Source: Pedobacter sp. BS3 (GTDB lineage: Bacteria > Bacteroidota > Bacteroidia > Sphingobacteriales > Sphingobacteriaceae). From it: 64,000 nucleotides of DNA. Below, one piece after another: positions 23,376 to 33,366 of the stretch; the first letter of the stretch is position 1, and every line of letters begins with the position of its first letter. Where the stretch lies: assembly GCF_008274585.1 (NCBI RefSeq), contig NZ_VTRT01000004.1:62001-126000 (forward strand), written 5' to 3'. The notes beneath the pieces were generated by a model. The model searched no databases. It was not told the origin of the DNA and was given only the letters and a program-made list of their open reading frames with translations. The translations under genes were made by a program, and so were the position numbers.

Positions 23376-24638
23376 TTAAATGGTAAATCCGTTGGGAATG
23401 ACCGCCATTTTTTTAACAACCACAATTCCGTCCTGGACTACGTATTTTTCGTAGTCGCCGTTTGCTAAATGAGGGCCTCCTTTAATGGTTACATCGTTGC
23501 CGATAGCGCAATTTTTATCCAGGAGGGCATTTTCAATATAACACCGTTCTCCCACACCAATAATGGGCACATTATCGTGCTGCGCTTGTTGTAGCTGCTC
23601 TAAAGTTTGATAATAATCGCTTCCCATAACATAGCTGGCAATAATAGTGCTTTCTTTACCAATGCGTGTGCGAATACCGATCACGCTGCGTTCTACCCGG
23701 CTGGCATTGATAATACAACCATCGGCTATTAAGGCCTTATCTACAATAGTGCCCGATATTTTAGAGGGCGGAAGCATGCGTGCCCTTGAAAATATGGTAT
23801 GTTTATCAAACAGGTTAAAGCTGGGGATATCATCGGTTAAACCGATATTGGCCTCGTAAAACGATGGGATCGTTCCAATATCCGTCCAGTAACCATCGTA
23901 CTGGTAGCTGATTACCTTATGGGTATTAATGGCCGATGGGATGATCTCCTTGCCAAAATCGGTATGCGGATCGTTAGTGAGCATATCATACAATACATCG
24001 CGGTTAAAGATGTATATTCCCATTGAAGCCTGGTAAATGCGTCCCTGTGCCTGAAGCTCTTCATTTACTTCCGAAGCCAGGTATTCGAATCCGGATTTTG
24101 GCTTCTCTACAAAAGCGGTAATAATATGGTTCTCATCACTTTTCATGATGCCGAATCCCGGAACGTCGCGTGCTGTAACAGGAATGGTGGCTACCGAAAC
24201 ATCGGCTTTATTCTGCTCGTGGAAATTCATCATATCGGTAAAATCCATCTGGTACAGCTGGTCTCCCGAAAGGATAAGCACATATTCAAAATCAAAGGGC
24301 GCCAGGTGATGCAGCGATCGTCGCACGGCATCGGCTGTTCCCTGGAACCAGTTGGTGCTTTGCGGTGTTTGCTCGGCGGCAAGGATATCTACAAAGGCGC
24401 TGCCAAAAATGCTGAAATGATAGGTGTTTTTTATGTGCTTGTTTAATGATGCCGAATTGAACTGTGTAAGCACAAATATGCGGTCTATGCCCGAATTTAA
24501 GCAGTTGGATATCGGTATATCTACCAGGCGGTATTTTCCCGCTATAGATACGGCTGGTTTTGAACGGGTAGCGGTTAGCGGATAAAGGCGGGTTCCCTGG
24601 CCTCCGCCCAGGATTACTGAAATTACCTTTGACGTCAT
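23376..24638 (-). CDS. glgC: Glucose-1-phosphate adenylyltransferase
   Basis: GlgC makes ADP-glucose from glucose-1-phosphate and ATP, the committed step of bacterial glycogen synthesis. The 420-residue length is usual. It shows the nucleotide-binding ILGGGQGTRLYPLTATRSKP, the substrate block GTADAVRRSLHHL, LILSGDQLYQMDF, and the sugar-phosphate site FVEKPKSG, then a C-terminal left-handed beta helix (VIGIRTRIGKESTIIASYVM). It starts 1 bp after the glgA stop, so the two are one operon. Confidence 0.96.
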   Translation of the reverse strand: MTSKVISVILGGGQGTRLYPLTATRSKPAVSIAGKYRLVDIPISNCLNSGIDRIFVLTQFNSASLNKHIKNTYHFSIFGSAFVDILAAEQTPQSTNWFQGTADAVRRSLHHLAPFDFEYVLILSGDQLYQMDFTDMMNFHEQNKADVSVATIPVTARDVPGFGIMKSDENHIITAFVEKPKSGFEYLASEVNEELQAQGRIYQASMGIYIFNRDVLYDMLTNDPHTDFGKEIIPSAINTHKVISYQYDGYWTDIGTIPSFYEANIGLTDDIPSFNLFDKHTIFSRARMLPPSKISGTIVDKALIADGCIINASRVERSVIGIRTRIGKESTIIASYVMGSDYYQTLEQLQQAQHDNVPIIGVGERCYIENALLDKNCAIGNDVTIKGGPHLANGDYEKYVVQDGIVVVKKMAVIPNGFTI

Positions 24639-24639
24639 A

Positions 24640-26061
24640 CTATTTAGATTTAAAAGATTGATATAATTGGATATATTGGTTTGCAGAGCGTTTCCACGAA
24701 TAATCTAAGCCCATCATTTTACGACGAAGCAATTGCATTTTAGGATGGTCGGCATGCACTACAACCGCACGGTCTATGGCATAGCATACGCTTTGTACCG
24801 AAGCATCGTCAAAACAAATTCCGTAGCCATCATCCAGCTGCATATCAATAACGGTATCTTTCAGGCCGCCGGTGCTCCGTACTACCGGCACGGTTCCGTA
24901 CCGGAGGGCATATAACTGGTTTAGTCCGCAGGGCTCAACCCGCGAGGGCATCAGTAAAAAATCGGCGCCGGCATATATCTGATGCGAAAGCGCTTCGTTA
25001 TAACCAATGTAGACGTTATAATGTTTGGTGAACTTTTGGGCCAGCTGCAGCAGGTTGTGCTCAATGTGTTGCTCGCCGGAACCCAATACCAAGAAATTAA
25101 CTTCGCCGGGGTATTTTGTCAGGCTGCTGAAGATGATCTCGGGCAGCAGATCGGCGCCTTTTTCACCAACCAGCCGGCCTATAAAGGTTATTAACGGTTT
25201 ATCGGCATCCAGGTTAAACTGGCTGCATAAAGCTTGCTTGTTTGCCGTTTTGCCGCTTAAAACGGTTCGCTGATTATATTTTTTTACAATCATGGTATCC
25301 GTTTGCGGATTCCATACATCGGTATCAATACCATTAAGGATACCGTAGCCCTTCTGACCTTCGAGCTCGAATAAAAATTCCAGGCCGTTAGAATGATGAT
25401 GAAGCTCCTGCAAATAACTTTCGGATACTGTTGTATATGCCCAGCAGCATTTTATAGATGCCGCAAGCGGATTGATGCAGCCGCCCCAATCTAATAAGCC
25501 GGTTTTGCTCAGATCGATATCGGGCAGGTAATGTAATTTATCCCAACCCATCCAGCCCTGGTATTGTCCGTTGTGGATGGTGCAAATGGTGGGAATGGTT
25601 TTTAGGCGTTCGTATGGCTTCGAGTAGCTTGCCAGAAAGGGAATAAGTCCGCTATGATGGTCGTGGCAGTGGAGTATGTCCGGCAGTTCCTGGCGCTTGC
25701 TAAGCCATTGAAGCGCTGCCAACTGGAAGGCGACAAATTGCTCCGTTTCATCGGGATAACCATATACTTCGGTACGGTCTAATAAGCCTGGAATATGTAC
25801 CACGTATAATTCAAAGCCCAATTTGTTTTCGCGTTCTTTTAGAATGTGAAAAGTGTAAGGCGTATTACCGAGGGATATCTGATCTTCATAAGCAACATCA
25901 AATGTTCCGGATTGCACAAAGCTGCGTTCGTAATAGGGCATTACCACGCGGGCATCAATGCCGAGTAAACATTGGTATTTGGGCAGTGCGCCTACCACAT
26001 CACCTAATCCGCCTACTTTTGCCACCGGGTAGCACTCTGCGCTAAAATGAATAACCTCCAT
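24640..26061 (-). CDS. glgA: Glycogen synthase (ADP-glucose type, GT5)
   Basis: GlgA extends alpha-1,4-glucan from ADP-glucose. Residues about 1-240 form the GT5 domain with HFSAECYPVAKVGGLGDVVG (Lys-x-Gly-Gly ADP site) and HCHDHHSGLIPFL. Residues about 290-460 form the GT1 domain with FIGRLVGEKGADLL, LMPSRVEPCGLNQLYALRYG and the RSTGGLKDTV loop. At 473 residues it is normal. First gene of glgA-glgC; no branching enzyme or phosphorylase is in the window. Confidence 0.96.
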   Translation of the reverse strand: MEVIHFSAECYPVAKVGGLGDVVGALPKYQCLLGIDARVVMPYYERSFVQSGTFDVAYEDQISLGNTPYTFHILKERENKLGFELYVVHIPGLLDRTEVYGYPDETEQFVAFQLAALQWLSKRQELPDILHCHDHHSGLIPFLASYSKPYERLKTIPTICTIHNGQYQGWMGWDKLHYLPDIDLSKTGLLDWGGCINPLAASIKCCWAYTTVSESYLQELHHHSNGLEFLFELEGQKGYGILNGIDTDVWNPQTDTMIVKKYNQRTVLSGKTANKQALCSQFNLDADKPLITFIGRLVGEKGADLLPEIIFSSLTKYPGEVNFLVLGSGEQHIEHNLLQLAQKFTKHYNVYIGYNEALSHQIYAGADFLLMPSRVEPCGLNQLYALRYGTVPVVRSTGGLKDTVIDMQLDDGYGICFDDASVQSVCYAIDRAVVVHADHPKMQLLRRKMMGLDYSWKRSANQYIQLYQSFKSK

Positions 26062-26151
26062 AATTATTGGAACATGCTTATTGGCGTATAAGTTAGTAAC
26101 AATTAAAACTAAATGGCAAATTATTCGGTGGTTTTTTTAACTATAGAGCTT

Positions 26152-26550
26152 TTACATCAACCGCTTTATAATGTAGCCGTTATCAATTTTTTGAAATCCA
26201 ACTTTTGGATAATAATCTATAGCTGATGGTGCGGCAAGCAAAATAAGCGTAGTTTGATCGCCGATTTTTTTTCTTGTTATAGCGATCAATTGTTTACCGA
26301 TACCTTCTTTCTGGTATTCTTTTCTCACTGCAAGATCAGAGAGATAGCAGCAATAACAATAATCGGTTAATGAGCGTGATATGCCCACAAGCATATTATT
26401 ATGCCAGGCTGTTACAACCAGGTTTGAGTTTTCATACATGCGGGCTATCCGTTTTTTGTCATCGGTAGGCCGGTTAATACCTGAGCTGTTGTACACGTCA
26501 ATGATTTCGTTGATATCGGGTGTTATATCGGTTTTATAAGTTATCTCCAT
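26152..26550 (-). CDS. GNAT-family N-acetyltransferase
   Basis: A 132-residue acetyltransferase. The acetyl-CoA loop is QKEGIGKQLI following LSDLAVRKEY; the strand LVVTAWHNNMLVGISRS and the C-terminal YYPKVGFQKI are also family features. The acceptor substrate is unknown. It is the last gene of a run polA, DUF985 cupin, HEAT protein, GNAT, with 1 bp between it and the HEAT gene. Confidence 0.88.
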   Translation of the reverse strand: MEITYKTDITPDINEIIDVYNSSGINRPTDDKKRIARMYENSNLVVTAWHNNMLVGISRSLTDYCYCCYLSDLAVRKEYQKEGIGKQLIAITRKKIGDQTTLILLAAPSAIDYYPKVGFQKIDNGYIIKRLM

Positions 26551-26551
26551 G

Positions 26552-27148
26552 TTATTTTTCTATCAGTTTTTTAACAGATAGCGTATGCTTATCGGTCAGA
26601 TCCCATCGCTGGATTTCCTGGTTTACCAGTGCGGGATATTTTTTGCGGATATCACGCAATGCATTTCCAACCGTCTTACGCAGATATTCACTATTGCTGG
26701 TTTTATGCGGACTGATCAGCGCAATAGCTACTTGGGGATTATCTTTAAAATACGGGCGATTGGTCCAGATACGCAAGCCTTCAATTACAGCCCGGTTCGT
26801 GTTTGGATTTGGGGGAGCAAGCCAGTGCTTGATTACCGGCAGGGATTTTTCATAACCTGTAACACGGCAATAATGGTCGATAGCTTTGGCCAGCATTTCC
26901 TGTACCCGCCAGTTTTCGTCTTTGCTTACCGTATGGTACAATATATCTAAAGCTTTTGTATGCTGTACAGAAAGTTGTCCCAGGAGATAAGTGCCCAGCA
27001 TACGGGTTTGATAACTTTCATCCTGTAAGAAGGTTTTGGCCAGGTCAAAGTGACTGAGGCTCTGATCTGCCAATAACTGGTTGCCGGCCTCAACAATGTG
27101 TTTAAAGCCATGCTCAGTTTGTTTTAACCGGTCAAGAAGCTGCTTCAT
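26552..27148 (-). CDS. HEAT-repeat protein, DNA alkylation repair (AlkD)-like
   Basis: A 198-residue all-helical protein. Repeating helix pairs such as TRMLGTYLLGQLS, WRVQEMLAKAIDHYC and EYLRKTVGNALRDIRKKYPAL resemble the HEAT-like repeats of AlkD/AlkC proteins and their relatives. A conserved catalytic Asp cannot be assigned by eye. It abuts the DUF985 gene directly (27148/27149) and lies in the polA transcription unit, which supports a role in DNA repair or maintenance. Confidence 0.65.
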   Translation of the reverse strand: MKQLLDRLKQTEHGFKHIVEAGNQLLADQSLSHFDLAKTFLQDESYQTRMLGTYLLGQLSVQHTKALDILYHTVSKDENWRVQEMLAKAIDHYCRVTGYEKSLPVIKHWLAPPNPNTNRAVIEGLRIWTNRPYFKDNPQVAIALISPHKTSNSEYLRKTVGNALRDIRKKYPALVNQEIQRWDLTDKHTLSVKKLIEK

Positions 27149-27628
27149 TTACGGCAGGGTAAGATCGTCAATAAGAATTTTCGAATGAGGATATTGCTGT
27201 AATAAACTTTCCTTTCCGGCCAGTTCAAAATCTGCAAAGTCAAATCCCGGCGCTACGGTACAGCTTACCAACGCATAACCGTTGGCGTGTTTTAACCGTG
27301 CGGCAAACCAGGTATTGGCAGGTATTATGACTTGTGGAACCTCGCCTTGTTCCAGGTTGTTGCCTAATAATATGCTTGTTGACTGACCATCCGTCAACAT
27401 GATAATTTCCACTGTTGCACCCTGGTGGAAAAACCATAATTCATCGGATTGAATGCGATGAAAGTGTGATCTGTCAGCATTCTCAAGCAAGTAGTAAATG
27501 GCGGTACTTACGTTCCGTGTTTTGTTACTACTGGTCAATGTATCGCTACATCGATAAGTTTCCCGGTAGAAACCACCCTCGGGATGTTTTTGAAGCTGTA
27601 ACTGTTGGATTAGGGTTTGGGCGCTCAT
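27149..27628 (-). CDS. DUF985-family cupin protein
   Basis: A 159-residue single cupin of the DUF985 family (RmlC-like). It shows HPEGGFYRETYR at the N-terminus, SHFHRIQSDELWFFHQGA (metal-type His cluster), NTWFAARL and SCTVAPGFDFADFELA. The function is unknown across the family, although the fold often binds metals or sugars. It lies 18 bp after polA and runs directly into the HEAT gene. Confidence 0.9.
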   Translation of the reverse strand: MSAQTLIQQLQLQKHPEGGFYRETYRCSDTLTSSNKTRNVSTAIYYLLENADRSHFHRIQSDELWFFHQGATVEIIMLTDGQSTSILLGNNLEQGEVPQVIIPANTWFAARLKHANGYALVSCTVAPGFDFADFELAGKESLLQQYPHSKILIDDLTLP

Positions 27629-27646
27629 TGGTTGAGTTTTATTGAT

Positions 27647-30442
27647 TTAATGCGCTTCCAGCCAGTTGTTTCCCTGGCCAATTTCAACCAGTATGGGTAC
27701 TGTAGTTTCAATGGCCGTTTTCATACGGTATTCAATAATTACCTTCATGATCTCAATTTCACTTTCAGGAACATCGAAAACCAACTCGTCATGCACCTGC
27801 ATGGTCATACGCGAATCGAGCTTTTTATCGGCAATGTCCTGGTGAATTTTAATCATGGCAATTTTAATCATATCAGCAGCCGAACCCTGTATCGGTGCAT
27901 TAATGGCATTTCGTTCCGCAAACCCACGGACTGTTGCATTGGCCGAATTGATATCCCGCACATAGCGGCGACGTCCACGAATGGTTTCTACATAGCCGTT
28001 CTCCCGGGCAAAGTTCATCGTATCAGACATATATTGCTTAATGCCGGCGTACTGGGCAAAATAGCTTTCTATGATCTCGGCGGCTTCCTTGCGGGGTATG
28101 CCCAGGTTTTGCGAAAGTCCGAACGCCGATTGTCCGTAAATGATACCGAAGTTCACTGCTTTGGCGTTACGGCGCATTTCAGGAGTCACCTCCTCTAAAG
28201 GGATATTGTAAACCCGTGCGGCGGTGGCTGTATGGATATCCAGGTTTTTCATGAAGGCATCCATCATGTTCTCATCGCGGCTTATTTCGGCGATCAGGCG
28301 AAGCTCAATCTGCGAATAATCTGCCGAAAGAATAACATGCCTTTCATCGCGGGGAATAAAGGCTTTGCGCACTTCGCGTCCGCGGGCTGTACGTATCGGG
28401 ATATTTTGCAGGTTGGGATTATTGGAGCTTAACCGCCCGGTTGAGGCTACCGCCTGGTTGTACGAGGTATGTACCCGCCCGGTTTTCCGGTTGATCATCG
28501 CCGGAAGGGCATCTACATACGTGGATTTTAATTTTTGCAGCTGCCTGAATTCAAGAATATCCTGAACAATATCGCTTTTATGAGCCAGCGCCAGCAATAC
28601 ATCTTCGCCGGTTTGGTACTGGCCAGTCTTGGTCTTGCGGGCGTTCGGGTTTAGCTTTAGTTTATCGAATAGCACTTCGCCCAATTGTCGTGGCGATGCA
28701 ATGTTGAACCGGACGCCGGCCTTTTCGTAAATGGTTTGTTCCAGCTGGGCGCTGTCGCGTTCCAGCTCTTTGGATAGATCCCGTAAGGTTGGCTCATCTA
28801 TTTTTACACCTTCGTATTCCATATCGGCCAGCACATAGATCAGCGGATTTTCTATTTCTTCAGCCAGCTTATCGGCTTTTGCAGCTTGCAGCATAGGGAC
28901 GAATACCTGGTGCAATTGTAGGGTGATATCTGCATCTTCGGCGGCGTACTCCTTTATTTTTTCCAGCTCCACATCACGCATGTTGCCCTGGTTCTTGCCT
29001 TTGGCTCCAATCAATTCAGTGATAGAAACCGGCGTATAGCCCAGGTAGTTTTCAGACAGGATATCCATGTTATGCCGGGTATCGGGGTCGATGAGATAAT
29101 GTGCCAGCATGGTATCAAACAGCTGGCCCTGAACTTCAATACCGTACCATTTCAGCGCCAAAATATCAAACTTGAGATTTTGCCCTATTTTTTTGATAGC
29201 CGGATTTTCGAACAAGGCTTTAAATTCTTTCACGATGTCGCTGCATTGCTGCTGGTCGGCCGGAGTGGGCACGTACCATCCTTCACCCGGACGGATGGAA
29301 AAGGATAAGCCCACCAATTCGCAGTCGTTGACATCGGTTCCTGTAGTTTCGGTGTCAAAACAGAAGGATGGTTGTGCGCTCAGTAGATCTATCAGCACCT
29401 TACGTTTTTCAGCAGTATCAACCAGCGAATAATTATGCGGTGTGTTGTTTATGTTTTTGCCGGCAACGGGCTCGGCAACAATGGTTTCTGTTTGTATGGT
29501 AACTTCGGCCGGACTGCCAAACAAATCCATCTGGCCGGTAACCTGGTTTACCCTGACCTCGGTAACGTTAAATTCTTCGCCAAATACCCTGCGGCCAATA
29601 GTTCTGAATTCCAGCTCGGCAAATAAGGGTTCCAGCAGTTCACGGCTGGGCTCTTTCAGACTTAGCAGGTCTTCATCGAACATTACTGGTACATCCAGTA
29701 AAATGGTGGCCAGCTTTTTTGAAACTAATCCCTGTTCGGCGTACGTTTCTACGTTTTCACGCATTTTACCTTTCAGTTCATGGCTGTTGGCTATTACATT
29801 CTCTACCGAGCCATAGGTTTTTATGAGTTGCTTAGCGGTTTTTTCGCCAATGCCGGGTATTCCGGGAATGTTGTCTACCGCATCGCCCCAAAGGCCGAGG
29901 ATGTCAATAACCTGGTCTACGCGTTCAATCTCCCATTTGGTCAGCACTTCGGGTACGCCGAGAATTTCAACGCCGTTGCCCATACGTGCGGGTTTATAGA
30001 TAAAGATATTGTCTGAAACCAGTTGTGCAAAATCCTTATCGGGAGTCATGCAATAAACGGTATAACCGGCTTGTTCCGCTTTCTTTGCCAATGTACCGAT
30101 GATATCGTCGGCCTCGTAACCATCAGAAACGATAACCGGTATCTGGAAGCCTTCAATAAGTCGCACCACGTAAGGTAAGGCTTTGGAGAGGTCTTCGGGC
30201 ATGGCCTCGCGGTGGGCTTTATAACCGGTAAAATCAGTATGGCGTTCGGTAGGCGCTTCGGTGTCAAACACTACCGCCATGTGGGTTGGTTTTTCTTTGC
30301 GGATGACTTCAAGCAGGGTATTGGTAAAGCCCATCACGGCAGAAGTATTTAATCCGCCTGATGTAAAGCGTGGATTTTTACTTAATGCAAAATGCGCCCG
30401 GTAAATCAGCGCCATTCCATCTAACAAAAAAAGTTTCTTCAT
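27647..30442 (-). CDS. polA: DNA polymerase I
   Basis: A 931-residue polymerase that removes RNA primers and fills repair gaps. The 5'-3' exonuclease domain spans about 1-290 (LFLLDGMALIYRAHFAL, then GYEADDIIGTLAKKAE, then GIPGIGEKTAKQLI). The 3'-5' exonuclease spans about 340-520 with an intact first motif, FDTETTGTDV. Polymerase motifs follow: A ILSADYSQIELRLIAEIS, B RRNAKAVNFGIIYGQSAFGL, C MQVHDELVFDVPE. First gene of a four-gene run. TACCTTTG at 30517-30510 on the minus strand may be its -7 box. Confidence 0.97.
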   Translation of the reverse strand: MKKLFLLDGMALIYRAHFALSKNPRFTSGGLNTSAVMGFTNTLLEVIRKEKPTHMAVVFDTEAPTERHTDFTGYKAHREAMPEDLSKALPYVVRLIEGFQIPVIVSDGYEADDIIGTLAKKAEQAGYTVYCMTPDKDFAQLVSDNIFIYKPARMGNGVEILGVPEVLTKWEIERVDQVIDILGLWGDAVDNIPGIPGIGEKTAKQLIKTYGSVENVIANSHELKGKMRENVETYAEQGLVSKKLATILLDVPVMFDEDLLSLKEPSRELLEPLFAELEFRTIGRRVFGEEFNVTEVRVNQVTGQMDLFGSPAEVTIQTETIVAEPVAGKNINNTPHNYSLVDTAEKRKVLIDLLSAQPSFCFDTETTGTDVNDCELVGLSFSIRPGEGWYVPTPADQQQCSDIVKEFKALFENPAIKKIGQNLKFDILALKWYGIEVQGQLFDTMLAHYLIDPDTRHNMDILSENYLGYTPVSITELIGAKGKNQGNMRDVELEKIKEYAAEDADITLQLHQVFVPMLQAAKADKLAEEIENPLIYVLADMEYEGVKIDEPTLRDLSKELERDSAQLEQTIYEKAGVRFNIASPRQLGEVLFDKLKLNPNARKTKTGQYQTGEDVLLALAHKSDIVQDILEFRQLQKLKSTYVDALPAMINRKTGRVHTSYNQAVASTGRLSSNNPNLQNIPIRTARGREVRKAFIPRDERHVILSADYSQIELRLIAEISRDENMMDAFMKNLDIHTATAARVYNIPLEEVTPEMRRNAKAVNFGIIYGQSAFGLSQNLGIPRKEAAEIIESYFAQYAGIKQYMSDTMNFARENGYVETIRGRRRYVRDINSANATVRGFAERNAINAPIQGSAADMIKIAMIKIHQDIADKKLDSRMTMQVHDELVFDVPESEIEIMKVIIEYRMKTAIETTVPILVEIGQGNNWLEAH

Positions 30443-30669
30443 GTGTTTTCGTTGCTTGCAGCAGAATGGATAGGGGATAAGCCCTTATATTCCCTGCTTA
30501 CTGTATTTTCAAAGGTAATTAAATCAGTTTACCGGGAAAATCTTCTTTTGAAGATTTTAGCTGTGAGGTATGAGATACGAAGCCGGAGCTTAGCTCAATT
30601 AGGTCTAAAAAGCCAGGAAACATTGTCAGGGGCTGACTAAAGTCTTTTTAAACAGCCCGTTGATTGTTC

Positions 30670-31206
30670 TTAATGGAACCTTCCTGTAATCTGGTATCTC
30701 CCTTCGCCAATCACCCTCACATCCTGTTCTTTTTGTATGCTATACAACGAATCAGGGTAATAATCCAATGTTTCGTTTGAGGAATACAACAGGTTTTTTA
30801 CTACATTCCGGATGGATATGTGTGTGATTTTGCCGCTGTTTCTGGAAATAATAACTTTCCGGGTACTGAGATCATCATTTAAGGCAGTGTATGTAACCTG
30901 GTGGTCGGCTGAATCAACACGGTACTCACCCCGCCAGGCCGGTTTGTTAATGTCAGACTGGCTGAATAATTCCAGCTCTGTTGCCCAGTTGCGAATATGC
31001 AGTTCCTTTTGTTCCGCTTCTTCGTTACGTAAAACGCTTTTGGTTACTAACGGATTGGCCGCGTTTAGTCGTGTTACTTCCTTATCGAAATAATCTTTCA
31101 GGCTGAAATATAGATCAGGCATCGTGCCGGCCTGCTTTTCTTCAGGCTGGCACGATGCAGCTATAAAAATCAGTATACTGGTTATAAACTGCGGAACGTA
31201 TTTCAT
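30670..31206 (-). CDS. Hypothetical lipoprotein downstream of gpmI
   Basis: A 178-residue protein with a short signal and lipobox-like FIAASC (Cys about residue 19). The mature part is hydrophilic (YFSLKDYFDKEVTRLNAANP at its start) and ends in a beta-rich region (DVRVIGEGRYQITGRFH). Its ATG overlaps the gpmI stop by one base (TAATG), so it is translated in the same unit, though nothing links the functions. No recognised domain. Confidence 0.75.
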   Translation of the reverse strand: MKYVPQFITSILIFIAASCQPEEKQAGTMPDLYFSLKDYFDKEVTRLNAANPLVTKSVLRNEEAEQKELHIRNWATELELFSQSDINKPAWRGEYRVDSADHQVTYTALNDDLSTRKVIISRNSGKITHISIRNVVKNLLYSSNETLDYYPDSLYSIQKEQDVRVIGEGRYQITGRFH

Positions 31207-32726
31207 TAAACTAAGACATTACCCGACATTTTTTCGGGTACAGGTACATGAAGCAACTTTAGAACGGTTGGTGCAATATCACCTAATTTCCCGTCTTTTA
31301 TAGCGTGGTATTCGCTGTCAATCAAAATACAGGGAACCAGGTTGGTAGTGTGCGCCGTGTTTGGCGAACCGTCGTCATTAATCATATAATCAGCGTTGCC
31401 GTGGTCGGCCAGGATTATAAATGAATATCCCTGCTCTATACCGCATTCTACCACCTGTTGTGCGCAACGGTCAACTTTTTCTACCGCTTTAACCACAGCG
31501 TCGAACACGCCGGTGTGCCCTACCATATCCGGGTTGGCAAAGTTCAGGCAGACAAAATCCGGTTTCCCTGTTTTAAGCTCTTCACAAATCGCATCAGCAA
31601 TTCCCTGGGCGCTCATTTCCGGCTGTAAATCGTAGGTAGCTACTTTAGGAGACGGTATCAGGATGCGTTTTTCGCCGTTAAACTCTTTTTCGCGGCCACC
31701 CGAAAAGAAGAAAGTAACATGCGGATATTTTTCAGTCTCGGCAATACGAACCTGAGTTTTGTTGTTTTTCTCTAATACTTCTCCTAAAGTTTCGGTAAGG
31801 TCGTCCTTGGTAAATACTACCTGCACGTTTTTGAAGGTTTCATCGTAGGTAGTCATGGTAATATAGTGCAGATCCAGCGGCTCCATCTGGTATTCGGGAA
31901 ATGCCTTTTGGGTAAGCGCTATGGTGATTTCCCGGCCACGGTCTGTACGGAAGTTGAAGCAGATCACTACATCGCCCGGCTGTATCACGGCTACTGGTTT
32001 ACCATCGGTACCGGTTTTTACAATAGGTTTCACAAACTCGTCTGTAACGCCTTCCTCGTAAGATTGCTGAATAGCTAACGCGATATTTTGGGTGGGCTTT
32101 CCTGTGCCGTGAACCAATAGATCATAAGCCTGCTTAACGCGTTCCCAGCGGTTATCGCGATCCATGGCATAATAACGGCCAATGGCCGATGCCAGTGTGC
32201 CGGTAGCATGTTGCAGATGTTCTTCCAGCGAATTGATATAACCTAAACCAGAGTTGGGATCCGTGTCACGACCATCTAAAAAGGCATGGATAAAAAGCTT
32301 ATCAACGCCTTTTGCTTTAGCGGCATCGCATAAGCCGAATATGTGTTTAATGTGCGAGTGTACACCCCCATCAGACACGAGGCCGATCAGGTGCACCTGC
32401 TTATTATTCGCTTTAGCGTAATCAAAGGCATCATTCAATGTTTTGTTGGCAACCAGCTCGCCGTCGTCTACGGCTTTATGTATACGGCCCAATTCCTGGT
32501 AAACCACCCTGCCGGCGCCCAGGTTCATGTGGCCGACCTCAGAATTGCCCATTTGTCCGGCCGGAAGCCCCACGGCTTCGCCCGATGCTTCGAGTTTTGA
32601 GTTGGGATATGTTTTTAGTAAATGTTCAAAAAAAGGAGTATTTGCTTTTTGTATAGCGTTTGAGTTATCGTTTTTGCCATATCCCCAGCCATCGAGGATC
32701 ATGAGCATGACTTTCTTATTTTCCAC
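31206..32726 (-). CDS. gpmI: 2,3-bisphosphoglycerate-independent phosphoglycerate mutase
   Basis: GpmI interconverts 3- and 2-phosphoglycerate in glycolysis using two Mn ions. The alkaline-phosphatase-fold metal sites are LMILDGWGYG and LADHGNADYMI, and the phosphorylated Ser lies in GQMGNSEVGHMNLGAGRVV. Substrate residues include LDGRDTDPNSG and GRYYAMDRDNRWER. The 506-residue length is usual. Start is GTG 32726, reading MENKKVMLMILDG. Confidence 0.96.
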   Translation of the reverse strand: MENKKVMLMILDGWGYGKNDNSNAIQKANTPFFEHLLKTYPNSKLEASGEAVGLPAGQMGNSEVGHMNLGAGRVVYQELGRIHKAVDDGELVANKTLNDAFDYAKANNKQVHLIGLVSDGGVHSHIKHIFGLCDAAKAKGVDKLFIHAFLDGRDTDPNSGLGYINSLEEHLQHATGTLASAIGRYYAMDRDNRWERVKQAYDLLVHGTGKPTQNIALAIQQSYEEGVTDEFVKPIVKTGTDGKPVAVIQPGDVVICFNFRTDRGREITIALTQKAFPEYQMEPLDLHYITMTTYDETFKNVQVVFTKDDLTETLGEVLEKNNKTQVRIAETEKYPHVTFFFSGGREKEFNGEKRILIPSPKVATYDLQPEMSAQGIADAICEELKTGKPDFVCLNFANPDMVGHTGVFDAVVKAVEKVDRCAQQVVECGIEQGYSFIILADHGNADYMINDDGSPNTAHTTNLVPCILIDSEYHAIKDGKLGDIAPTVLKLLHVPVPEKMSGNVLV

Positions 32727-32809
32727 AGCGCAAATATAACATCTATTTGGCAGATGCTGATAGCCGGGCCAGGTTATGGTGCCGATGCGAAACGGATCAC
32801 AACCGAATT

Positions 32810-33277
32810 TTACTTATTCGGTACAATAAGCACTGGGCATTTGGCATGGCGTGAAACGCTTTCGGATACGCTGCCGGTAATAAAATGATCGAACCCGGTA
32901 CGCCCGTGAGTGCCTAAGATGATCAGGTCGGCGTTACACTCATCGGCCATATTCAGTATCTCATCCCTGGTATTACCCAGCTTTCGGAACGTTGATATCT
33001 GCAAATTTTCATCCCTGTATTTTTCGGCCATTCTATCCAGCAGTTTCTGACTGCTTTCTTCCTGTGCAGTGATCAGCTCAGGCATGATCATGCCTGGCTC
33101 ATTCAGAAGCGGATCGCCTACATTCATCACCGGTGTCTGCACCTCGTTTACGTGTAATAAAACCACATCGGCATGTACCATTGTGGCCAGTGCAAAGCCA
33201 TACGCGGCTGCTTTTTCTGAATAGGGGCTGTCTTCAACCGCTATCAGAATTTTTTTGATATGCAATCTATTATCCAT
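32810..33277 (-). CDS. Universal stress protein (UspA family)
   Basis: A single-domain 155-residue Usp. The ATP-binding signature G-2x-G-9x-G-S is seen in GTHGRTGFDHFITGSVSE, followed by SRHAKCPVLIVP; the N-terminal strand is IKKILIAVEDSPYSEKAAAYG. ATP-binding Usps are induced by starvation and stress. It stands alone between gpmI and a divergent peptidase gene. Confidence 0.92.
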   Translation of the reverse strand: MDNRLHIKKILIAVEDSPYSEKAAAYGFALATMVHADVVLLHVNEVQTPVMNVGDPLLNEPGMIMPELITAQEESSQKLLDRMAEKYRDENLQISTFRKLGNTRDEILNMADECNADLIILGTHGRTGFDHFITGSVSESVSRHAKCPVLIVPNK

Positions 33278-33366
33278 GATCAGGAAACAATTAATCAGAT
33301 AATTAAGTTTTTAAAGAACGCGTAAACTGCGTTTTTTTCTGTTTTTTTGTAATTCAGGCTTATTCA

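Noticed and set aside
27617-28198. 193-codon plus-strand frame across the 3' end of polA
   Set aside because: Antisense to conserved polymerase motif C and surrounding sequence; no family features of its own.
30580-30591. Another REP unit
   Set aside because: Only a 4-bp stem (AAGC-CGGA-GCTT) remains; too short to call independently.
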